Shown here one piece after another: positions 12,201 through 24,200 of a stretch of DNA of 33,277 bases (position 1 is its first letter; each line of letters begins with the position of its first letter). The DNA lies in NCBI GenBank assembly GCA_027600665.1, contig JADGJL010000127.1, positions 5,610 through 38,886 on the forward strand, given 5' to 3'. Below the pieces are notes generated by a model that did not search any database, had not been told where the DNA came from, and worked only from the letters and a program-made list of their open reading frames with translations. The stretch comes from Irineochytrium annulatum (taxonomy: Eukaryota; Chytridiomycota; Chytridiomycetes; Chytridiales; Chytridiaceae). Position numbers and translations under genes: made by a program.

Positions 12201-15200
12201 CGCAAAAGACCTCGTCGATAAGCGAAGTGTTACGGGATGTCAAGCAGAAACTTCGTGCCGTACCTGACAAGGGCCTGTCGTACGGGGTTTTCAAGTACCT
12301 CTCGAAAGCCCAAAATGCAGTTAAAGCTCACGTCGGTCACGAGATCGCCTTTAACTACTTCGGTCGATTCCAATCGATTGAGGGCGACGAAGCGTTCTTC
12401 ACACCGGATAGAACTGCCATTGATCTGCTGGACACTAACCCGAACGATAGCGATTTTAATCCTGTTTCTATAAATTGTATGCACACCGACAACGGCCTTC
12501 TGCTGGAAATGACTGTAACCTCAGGGGTGTTTTCGAAAAAGCAAGCTGAGAGGTGGATGCTTAACTGGGCCGGCGCTATGACAGACATTATTGATCATTG
12601 CATCGATCCGGCGACCGTCGGTGGCCGCACGTTGTCCGACGTTCCTCTTATGCCTTCGTATAACGCAGTGAGACAGACGGAGACAACTCTTTACTCTCAA
12701 CATGGAATCACCGCAAAAGATATTGAAGATATGTATCCCGTGACGCCCTTGCAGTTTGGCCTCCTCTCCGCAATGATGCAGGCCCCGTCTGAATACACTA
12801 TTGTTAATGTCTTGGACATCGACGGCGAGATGACCATTTCAAGGTTGCGAGACGCGTGGACGAGTGTTACAAGGCAGCACTCTATTACTCGAACTATTTT
12901 TTGTTTGAACGGGGCTGCGGGCATAATACAAGTTGTTTTGAAGGATGATCGCACCAGTTGGACAGTGCTTGACTGTGTAAATGCAAGATCAAGTGATCTT
13001 TCCAAGGTTATGGCAGATTTGGTAGTTAAGGAGCGCGCGAGAGGATTTTCAATCACGGAGTGTTCGTTCAACCGTTTTACAGTTCTTCCATTAGACGGTG
13101 AGTTCCAGACAGCTATTTGTGAAATCTAATATACATATAGATGGTCGCAACCGCATTGTATGGACCTGCCATCATTCGATTTTGGACGGTTGGTCCACTC
13201 ACATCCTTCTCGAAGATTGGAAGCGAGCTTGCGCTGGCTTGCCCCTGCCAGCCGTCGTCGGGACTTTCCGAGATCATGTTGAATGGTTGCTAAGGGAATC
13301 GAGTGCGGCTAGCGAGACATTCTGGAAGGCAACGCTGGCTAGTGCTGCGTCAGCAAAGCCGCTTGAGCTACCTACCGCTGCCTCCGACATCGAAGGCGAA
13401 ATTCCTTATCAGGAAATTCAGACGTCAATTTCTCTCCCTAGTATAGTTGCGCGGTGCAATTCACTTCGGATTACTGTCAGCACTATGATGCGTGCAGCGT
13501 GGGCCCTTACTCTAAAACATTATACTCGCAGCAATAATGTCGTCTTCGGCTACATCGTCTCCGGTCGCGATCGAGGTTTAGACGGCTCAGAAAGGTTTGT
13601 CACTGGTCCCTATCTTTGCTGATATATCTACTTAGAATTGCGGGCATGCTGATAAATACGATCCCGATAGCTGTCTCCGCTCCTTCGGATATGAGCGTGG
13701 ACAATTTTCTTCGATACATGCAAAAAATTTCGAATGACGTGATGGAGCATTCGCACATTAGCCTTTCGGATATTCAACGATGGGTTAACAGCCAAAATCT
13801 TTTTGACACCTTGATTGATTTCTCAAACTACCCGGAATTGGGCGATCATAGCTCAACGGCGTTTTCGTTCACTGAAGTCGAACACTTGGAGACAACTGAC
13901 ATTCCGCTTACGTTGAACATTGCGCAAAAGGCTGAAGATATCACTATGAGTCTTTTGTTCGACATTCGAAAGTTCAGCCGATTTTACATTACCGATGTGT
14001 CGGAGAAGTTTGTCGATCTGCTGAAGAAGCTTGTTTCACCTGAACCTGTGTTTTTGAAACAACTCAATTGCTTAAGTGATCCCATGGATTGCCGTGTCAA
14101 GAAGCTCGGGGCAGCGCCGTCCAACCGGCAACCTAGTTACGACCTCTTCCATTCAAGATTCGAAGAAATTGCATTAGTTTCACCGGACACGATTGCTGTA
14201 AGAGATAACGAGAGAGGAAAAAGCATTACCTATAAGGAACTGGATCAACGAGCAAATGCGATCGCAAACAAGCTTTGCGAAGAGTTCGAAGTATCGAATG
14301 GCTGCAACATCGGGCTTATCGTCTCGCGATCAATTGAATTCGTCGTTGGGCTGCTCGGTATTCTTAAGTCGGGAGCAGCTTATGTGGTCCTGAACTCATC
14401 GTTCCCTCCCGAGCGACTGTCTACAATGATACAAGAATCTTCGTGCCAGATAGTACTTCATATGAACGGTACTGAGGGTATATACTCCTCAGTAGCCACA
14501 TGCACCATTGATCGACTTCGGACTTTCAATCTATCCGAATATGCCACCGATAGCTTCCTGATTGACCAGCACAATATCACTAAGCGAGCTGACTCTGCGA
14601 ATCCTCGTGACAGTGCTTTTATTGTTTTCACTTCCGGCTCCACAGGAAAGCCTAAGGGGGTAATGGTTCCTCACTGCGGCATGACTCGCTATCTACACGA
14701 ACCGCTCTTTATGAATTTCGTGAAAGCGGGAGACAAGTTCGCCCAAATGATGTCGATTGGGTTTGACGCTGCTCAGACTGAGATATTTGTCACCTTGTCA
14801 ACGAATGCTACCTTATATTTGGTCGGCACTAATCCGCTGGATACATTTAGTTTGGTTACCATCCTCCAAATTACACCAACAGGGTTGGCAGCTTTAAACG
14901 CCGATGAGTATCCTAATCTCCGTGTCATTTTTGTTGGAGGCGAGCAATTACCTCAAGCGTTAGCTGACCGGTGGGCAGGCAAGGTGGCCCTATTGAACTT
15001 GTACGGGCCAACAGAAGTTTCGGATAATGCCCTCGGATGCCAAATATTCCCCAACATGGAAGTTACTATCGGAACGCCATTTACCAATTCAGAAGTTTAC
15101 GTAATGGACGAAAATTTGGAACTCGTTCCGCACGGAGTCGTCGGCGAGGTTGTCGTCGGAGGACTCTGCATTTCAAATGGGTATATCAACTCACCTGAAG

Positions 15201-18200
15201 GAAATGCAACGAAGTTCATTCACAACCCTCTTTTGCCGGACCGAGGCAAAATGTATCGAACGGGTGACCTGGTGAGAATAAACTATTATTAAATTGGCAC
15301 TTGCTCAAACAGATAACATAGGGCCGCTGGCTTCCTCACGGCGAAATGCAAATGATAGGACGCCGCGATAATCAGGTCAAGCTACGTGGTTACAGGGTCG
15401 AGCTCGACGAGATCGCCAACATAATCTGCTCTCATCCGCTAGTAAAACTGGCAGCAGCCATCATTAAGGAAAACATCCTGATTGCTTACGTGTCACCGGA
15501 CGTGGTATCGAAGGAGGAACTTCGATCAACCGTTGCTAAGCATCTGCCTCATTACATGATACCTGCTAGCTTTGTGGGAATGAACGAGTTACCCATGAAC
15601 TCAAATGGCAAAATCGATCGCGCGTTACTAAACAAAATGCCGTTAAAGGAGATTGATGCGTCCGATTTGGAGTTGGGCGAACTTGAGCAAAAGCTGGAAG
15701 AGATATGGACATCAATTTTGAAGCCCCGGCAGTCTGTTGGCCGTAACACATCGTTTTTCGAGCTGGGGGGTGACTCAATGAGCGTCGTTCGAATGACCGT
15801 GGCTGCGGCAGAGGCTGGCTTTGGATTTACGGCTGCAAATGTATTTAAAACTCCGTTTCTACGTGATTTAGCAGCTATGACTGCGAACGAGGACAAGAAA
15901 GTAAAAGAACCCACATCACCATTAGTCAGTCAGGACGTCTTGTCGCTGCTGGAAGAGCAATATCATTCTTGCGGAATTGAAAAGGAAAATGTTCAGGATG
16001 TTTACCCAACTACTGCGCTTCAAAGTGGTATGCTTATCGAGTCTATGAAGTCGTCGTCTATGTTTGTAGCTTCCAAAGTTTTGCGCGTTGTTTCCACCCA
16101 AGCTTTATCGAGAGCAGTCATTCAACGTGCTTGGGCCCGATTAGTTGAAACGCATTGCGTTCTTCGTATGCGCTTTTTGAACACGAGTGAAGGAATATTC
16201 CAGGTTAGAGCTCCACCCATTGTAAACTTCTTATAATGCGACTGACCGCTTTGCAGGTTCTCTTGCAACAATGCCATGACAAGGTTCAATTTATCGATTT
16301 GGGCAACGATTCTATCGAAGCAGTTCAAGCTCAGTGCCTTGTCGATCACCTGCGTGGCTTCAACCTAGCGTCCGAATGCCCGAGGAAGCTGACTGTCATT
16401 GCAGTGTGTGACGTTGAGCTGAGGCTCGTATTCACTATGCACCACGGTAATTTGATTGACAATACCTGTTTCGTATTTATTGACCAATGTGCTATAGCAA
16501 TTTACGACGGTCCTTCAATGGATGTATTTACGAGCGACCTGGTTAAAGCACTTTGGGGACAAACCTTGCAACCCAGACCCCAGTACCGCAGTTTTCTTTC
16601 TCACGTTATGTCTCGATCCGCGATTGACACAGAAAAGTATTGGACCGAGGCTCTGCAAGGCGTCACCTTGGAGGCTGGCTCCGACGGACACAGCAAAGGT
16701 TTGATTAAGTCTATAGATGTAAGTTGGGAGGAAGCTACCTTATGTAGCCTGCAGCACGTGAGCAGCCAAAATGGAACAACTATCGCATCGGTACTTCGCG
16801 CTATCTGGGCGCTCGTCCTCAGATATTACTCACGATCCGATGACATTATCTTCGGCGATGTTCACTCAGGAAGGGACCTGCCCATTCCCGAAATCGATAG
16901 GTACTCCAAATTGTATGCTGTTATGATTGTCAATCTTAACATTTTTGCACAGAATATCAGGGTCTTTAATGAATACGGTTCCTTTCCGCGTTAAGCTCAA
17001 TAGCTCAATGTTGTTTAAAGATGCCTTAAAATGCGCTCACAATGCCTACGCTTCCTCGCTGCAATTTGACCACGCAAGCCTGGTTGAGATAAAACGTTGG
17101 ATGAAATTTCCTGGGAACGTTCAGATGTTTGGATCGATTTTCCTCTTCCAAGGCCATTTGAGGACGAATGAGCGTCCGCTTGTTTCTGGTTTGGTTGTTG
17201 ATGAACTTGAAACTACTGGCACTACGTGGGATCAGTGGGGCGCCGAATTCAGCATTGTGGACAGTGTACTAAAGGCCACTATTTCGTACGACTCGCAAAT
17301 CTTCTCTGACGCAACAATTACTGGAATGCTTCGGAAGATTGGGGACATTATTTCGCTTATATCGAAGCCGGATGCAGACAAGTTAACCATTGGCGACCTT
17401 GAAACTTTGTCGCCGCATGACAAAGATCTTATCCGGCGGTTTGGGTCCTCGGCATCACCGCAGGAGCCAACGCGGACTTTGTTCCACTCTCGATTTGAGC
17501 AGCAAGCCGCCGAGTTTGCAGATTCGTTAGCCGTTGTTCAAGGAGATAAATCGATCACATACGGCGAATTGGACCTCCGTGCAAACGCCATCGCGCACAT
17601 ATTGAAATCGTTAGGCGTTGTTAAGGGACAAAGTGTTGGACTTCTTGTTTCTCGATCTATCGAAATGGTCCTTGGAATTTTCGGAGCTTTGAAAGCTGGG
17701 GCTACGTATACGATTTTAGATGCGGCCTTTCCTACAGATAGACTTTCAAATATGGCCCTAGAGGCTCGGTGCGCCGTGATTCTTCATATGGACGAGAGTC
17801 GAGAGACGTTAGACGACCTGGTTATTGAGGACGATATAGTGACTTTCTGCTTGTCAGACTTTCTTGGAAGAAGGTTTATCGCTTCAAACCATCGCATTAC
17901 AAAACTTCAGGATACGTCTTCCGGCAAGGACAATGCCTTCATCGTCTTCACATCGGGGTCAACGGGAAAACCGAAGGGAGTGATGGTTCACCACGCAGGA
18001 GTCACGCGGTTGCTGGACGAGCCGATCCTTTACCGAAACATCAAGCGTGGTGACAAACTTTCGCAGTTTCATTCCATCGGATTCGACCTCTGTCAACAGG
18101 ACGTGTGCATGGCTCTTAGCCTAGGAGCGACGCTTCATCTTCGTACATCCGATGACGCTCTTGCCGTTATCAAAGATGTTAACATTTTAACCATCACCCC

Positions 18201-21200
18201 GACTGGCTTGGCCGCTCTAGATCCGACTCTTTACTCTAACATCGAGGTCATATACACCTGCGGAGAAAACCTTCCCCAGGCAGTTTCGGACCGCTGGGCT
18301 TCGAGAGCCAAGCTATTCAACGTCTATGGTCCCGCAGAAACATCGCTCATCGCCACTGGCGCGCAGATGGTAGGCGGGATTCCGGTGACAATCGGTTCTC
18401 CTCTAGCAAATACGGAGATATACATTTGCGATGGTGACATGAACTTAGTGCCTCCTGGCGTGAATGGCGTTATTTGCATTGGGGGTTCAGCTGTTACAAA
18501 CGGGTACATCAACTCTCCAAAGGAACAGAACGATAAGTTTATCAAAATAATCGTTGACGGAAACATGCGCGGTGTCTATGCGACTGGAGATGTGGTTTGT
18601 TCTTTACATCACACTTGATTTGGCGTCATTCTAACAGGTTCTCTTTTTTCTTTTTATATCTTAAGGGACGATGGTTACCTGACGGCAAAATTCATATTCT
18701 CGGCCGCATGGATAATCAAGTAAAACTGAAGGGATATCGTATCGAACTCGACGAAGTGGCGAATTCGTTGTCTCGGCACCCTCTCGTCAAGGTTGCCTCG
18801 GCGATTGTAAAGGCCAATATCTTGGTTGCTTACTTTTCACCTCGGGGCGCCACCTCGCCGGACCTTCATGACTTCATTGCGAAACATTTGCCACACTACA
18901 TGGTACCGGCTCGATACGTTGGTCTGGATGCTCTGCCATTAAACGCGAATGGGAAGATCGATCGCAAAGCACTCGCAGCGTATCCCCTACCGGAAATGGA
19001 AACGGGCGAGATGACATTGAGCGACAACGAAAGGCTGTTAGCTGATATCTGGAGGTCCATTTTAGATTGCAAGCAACCTATTGGCGCACAAACGTCGTTC
19101 TTCGAACTTGGTGGCGATTCACTGAATTCAATTCAAATGGTTGCTGAAGCGGCCAAAGAAGGATTCGATTTCAACATCGCGACTGTATTCAAGTCTCCGT
19201 TTTTGCGAGCATTGGCATCGCGCAGCGGAACTGCCGACGCGGAATACGATGAAATGGACTTGGACAATGCTCTTATTTCGAAAGCAACTCTTGAACTTTT
19301 GGAAGGCACATACTACTTGCCGTATGGGATACAGTCAGAAGGTGTAGAGGACATCTTCCCGGTGTCGTCTCTCCAAAGTGCCATGGTGGCCGAAACCCTT
19401 GTTACGAAGTCGAAGTACGTGGTAAATCAGACTTGGGAAGCAGACGCCGATATAACCATTGGCGACATTCAAATTGCCTGGGATACGCTTCTTCGCAACT
19501 ACGCCGTTCTCCGGTCTCGATTCATGGTCACGACAGAGGGGATTTTCCAGGTAAATTTAGCCAAAATTAGCATCTGAGGCAGCAGTTCTTAACCATCTTC
19601 AATAGGTTGTACTACGAAAAGTAGTGAGCAAAGTCACGGCCTTGCAATCTTCGCAGGTGGATATCGAACACTTCCAAGCTGAGTTCATGGAAAAGGATCT
19701 CGCAAGTGGATTCGAGATTTCAACCGACTACTTTGCTCGCTTAGCTGTTATCGAGATCATAAATAGTTCGAAGAAGAGGATTATACTAACATTGCATCAC
19801 GGTACGTTTTCTTGCTGGACGAAACAACAGTTAACTAAGTTCGGAATAGCTGTTTACGATGCTCAGTCTATTACTATTCTCACTTCCGCCCTCTGTAACG
19901 CCCTTTCAGGGCTTCCCCTTGAAGTAAGCCCGAGCTACCGCAAATTCGTGGCCCACGTCATGAGGCGATCTGAAGTAGACACCGAACTTTATTGGAAGGC
20001 AGCGCTAACTGGCGCGCCATCGGCCGAAGATCTTTGCTTTTACCACGGCGAACAACCACATTCACGAATTTGCGAAGAAGAGTTCAGATGGGACGCCGTG
20101 ACTCTCCGGGCTTTGCGTCAAGTCAGCGCAAGCCAAAATACAACGGTAGCATGTTTATTGCGGGCCGTTTGGGCTCTTACCGTTCGATACTACACGAGAT
20201 GCAATGACGTCGTCTTCGGTGACGTTCATTCGGGCCGGGATTGCCCCATCGCAAACGCGGACAGGTATTAGAAGTTTCGAAAGCGAGATCTAACGTTTTG
20301 GGCAGAATTGTTGGACCAATGTTGAATACGGTTCCGTTTCGGGTTCAATTAGCTGAAACGATGACCTTTATCGACCTTTTGAACCAAGTGCGCGAGACCT
20401 ATGCCAGTTCGCTCGCGTTTGACCACGTGAGTCTGGCCAATATTAAACGTTGGCTTCCTTTGAAGGGAAACTCGAAGTTGTTCTCGTCTATTTTCATTTT
20501 TCAAAACGGCGGTGCGGACGATGGGAAACCCGAACGGAAAATCCATTTGGTCGATTTGGTAAATAAGGGAACAACGCTCGACCAATGGAGCATCGAGTTC
20601 AGTGTCGTCATGGGTCAGCTACAAGCTGTAATGTCTTATGATACGAGATTCTTTACGGCAGACGCTGTTCGAGGGATGCTTCAGAAGGTCAACGACATCG
20701 TCTCTAAGTTGATGGCAGCGACAGCCTGCGGGGAGGTCACTATAACGCAACTTGGGTCACTTGCGCCAAATCACGTGGAGGAACTTCGGGACCTAGGCGT
20801 GGCAAAGCATCAGTCTCGTCCAACCTGCCCTTTGTTCCAACGGAGGTTCGAGGAGCTCGCTAAGGAAAATCCGCTGGCAGTGGCAGTCGTCTATGGTGAC
20901 AACAATATTACCTACGGCGACCTTGACGCGAGCGCAAACGCTGTCGCTCATAAACTTGCCGGCATGCGAGTCACCAGAGGTCACAATGTAGGCCTGATTG
21001 TCAACCGGTCGATAGAAATGCTAGTCGGGATTTTTGGCGTCTTAAAAGCAGGAGCTGCGTACGTTATTTTAGATGCCGGATTCCCCCTGGAGAGACTCAG
21101 GACAATGGCTGAAGAGGCATCGTGTAACGTCGTTCTTCACATGGACGGAACAAATGACGTTCTGGCCAACCTCGACCTTCAAATTCCGCCAGATTCTTTC

Positions 21201-24200
21201 TCGCTCTCCGAATTTGTCGGCTTAAAGTTCGCCCGCTCGGTACACAATATCTCCAAACTAAACATTCAAACTACTGGAGCCGACACCGCCTTCATTGTTT
21301 TCACCTCAGGGTCGACCGGAAAACCGAAGGGGGTGATGGTTCCGCATTACGGCATGACTCGATTTGCAAACGAGCCAATAGTTACAGAAAACATTCATGC
21401 TGGCGACAAAGTGGCACACTTTTTATCGATCGGTTTTGATGCTGCTCAATGGGATACCTATGTGGCTTTGTCTCGTGGAGCCACGCTGTACCTTCGCGGA
21501 GAAGATGCACTGTCTATTATGAAGCAGGTGGATGTTGTTCAAATTACGCCGTCTGGTCTTGCCGCGCTGGATCCCGGTGCCGTCGGCAACCTCCGTGTCG
21601 TCTACGTTGGTGGCGAGCCTCTTCCCCAAAAGCTAGCAGACGAATGGTGCGAGAAGGTTAAACTCTACAATATCTGCGGCCCGACTGAGGTTTCCGATAT
21701 CGTCCTCGGCGGGCAGATGATGAAAAATGAACCCGTCAACATCGGTGGTCCGCTGGCGAACTCTTTGATTTATATCGTGGACGAGCAAATGAATCTCGTG
21801 CCTCCCGGAGTGATTGGCGAAATTGTAGTTGGCGGCCTTACGGTGTCGAATGGATACATCAATTCCGCGGAAGGCAACGCCACCAAGTTTGGACCAAACC
21901 CCTTCGACGTATCGGCTGGGCGCATTTATTGCACAGGAGACTTGGTTAGTGGTGCTCACCTTTGCAGTGTGGTTTATACCATTTTGCTTTCCCTGTCTCT
22001 CGCTTCGACGCCGTCTTTGCTGACTTTTCTTTTTTTCTTTCAGGGCCGATGGCTACCCAATGGTAAAATGCAAATCATCGGACGCAGGGACAATCAGGTT
22101 AAGGTTCGCGGGTACAGAATGGAATTGGACGACATTGCCAACACGATCAGTGGACATCCTGGTGTTAGATTGGCCGCTGTTGTCGTGAAGGACAATGTCT
22201 TGATCGCGTACGTGACGCCCAAAGGCATTCCGTCTGCTGAGCTGCGGGATATCGTCTCCGCTCGCATGCCACACTATATGGTCCCGGCTTGCTTCGTGGG
22301 CATGGACGCGTTGCCCTTGAACGCGAACGGCAAGATCGACCGGGCTCTTTTGAAGACATTCAGTCTGCCGGAGACGAGCGAAGACGATCTCCAGTTAAGC
22401 GAAGTCGAGGAGGCTTTGGCTCAAGTCTGGAGGTCCGTGCTGAAGACGACGGTTCCTATAGGCCAAAATACCTCGTTCTTCGAGCTTGGCGGTGATTCGA
22501 TTTCGGCAATCCGACTAATGGCAATGGCAAAGCAAGCCGGGATGGGCATCACAGCCGCCGAGATTATGAAGCATGTGACGCTGAGGTCGATGGCGGCTGT
22601 TGTCAAAGTGGCGGCTCCCGCTTCTCGTCTCAATACCACCGACTCTACTCCAATTCTCGGCCGCATTCCGCTGACGCCTATTCAACACATGTTCTTCGAA
22701 CAATCATGGAACAACATTAATCATTATAATCAATCTTTCCTTTTCAAATTGAAGTCTAGGATTGACCTGAAGAAGTTTAAGGTATGCATTGCTCTTGTTT
22801 TCGCCAATCTGGACAACTATTCTAACGTACTTTATAGGCTGCAGTTTTGACTCTTACTCAGCATCACGACATGCTTCGTGCACGTTTCGTACGTCACCGT
22901 AAAGGCCATTGGGTCCAGGAAATCGAGGCGCCGTCCTCGTCAACGACGTACACGTCCGAAGAAGCCGCCCAGACAGACGACGAGATGGCGGTCCTTCTCC
23001 AGAGAATGCAGACGTCGCTTTCTCTTGAAGAAGGACGTCTTTACTCGGCAGCTTTGATTACGGTTGCCGATGGAACCCAAAGGATATTCTTCACTATTCA
23101 TCACTTGGTGGTCGATCTGTTGTCTTGGCGAATCCTTGCCGCCGATCTGGAAACGTTGTTGACGGGAGGGCGTCTCGCACCCAAGACGACCTCGTTTAAA
23201 GAGTGGTCTGTGCAGATGATCGCGACTGCAGCGGGCTACGATCCTTCGGCTTGGGAGCCGTATATGAACCTATCGGACCGTAAGGAGGTTGCGGACCGGG
23301 ACCTGGCAAGAAAACTCACGTTTCAGGGTGTTTTGGATGCAGGGGCTGCAAGCAAGCTCGATGCCACCAACGTCCGTTACGGGACTAACATTCAAGAACT
23401 CATTCTCGCTGGCCTTCTTCTATCGATGGCCAATCTTCAAGATGAAGATCACATCGAGCTAAGCTTGGATCTTGAAGGGCACGGGCGCGAGCCGTGGGAC
23501 GAGGAGCTTGACGTGTCTGCGACAGTGGGCTGGTTTACAACCATCTACCCGATGCATCTTACTGCAACCAAGTCAGCCACCGTCGTCGAAGTTATCCAAC
23601 AGGTTAAGAGAATGGTCCGGGGCGTCCCCGATAAGGGCCTTTCTTACGGGGTCTTGAAGCACCTTGCCTTGTTCGATAACCCGGTGAAGGCGCACGCGCG
23701 AAACGACATTGCTTTCAACTACTTCGGGCGATTCCAGTCGATGGAGGATGAGAACGGCTTCCTGACCATTGATGAGAGCGTTCCGGAGTTGTTTGACGTA
23801 GATCCCGCTGAGCGCGGTCTTCACCCGATCACAATCAACTGCATGCACTCGGGAGATACATTGCTTGTCGACCTCTCTGTCACCGAAGGCAGCATGCCGG
23901 AAGCTCGCGCCCGAATGTGGATGGAGGGGTGGGCCAAGTGGATGAAGTCTATTGTAGAGCTTCCGGAGCCTAGCGTGATTGCGGAGGTCCTCGAGTTGAA
24001 GCAGATCGAGCCGCTGGTTCACAATGCTAAAGTCGACGGTGAAGTCGATGGCTACAGGCATGACGATATCGAGCATTTTGCCGAAGGAAATTCCAGCAGG
24101 CCGACGACGGAGAAGTCCGATTCTGCTACCGATATCGAATCCGTCTGCGAGGCATCCGAAGAATCCGCCGACTCCGATTCCGACGTCTCCTCCGATTCAA

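Noticed and set aside
9573..22581. The long duplicated segment as a transposon
   Set aside because: Both copies lie wholly inside homologous NRPS A-T domains, with no terminal repeats or transposase, so recombination or conversion explains them.
23573..24076. Minus-strand open frame opposite the terminal E domain
   Set aside because: It covers a conserved E domain coded on the plus strand, and its translation shows no domain.
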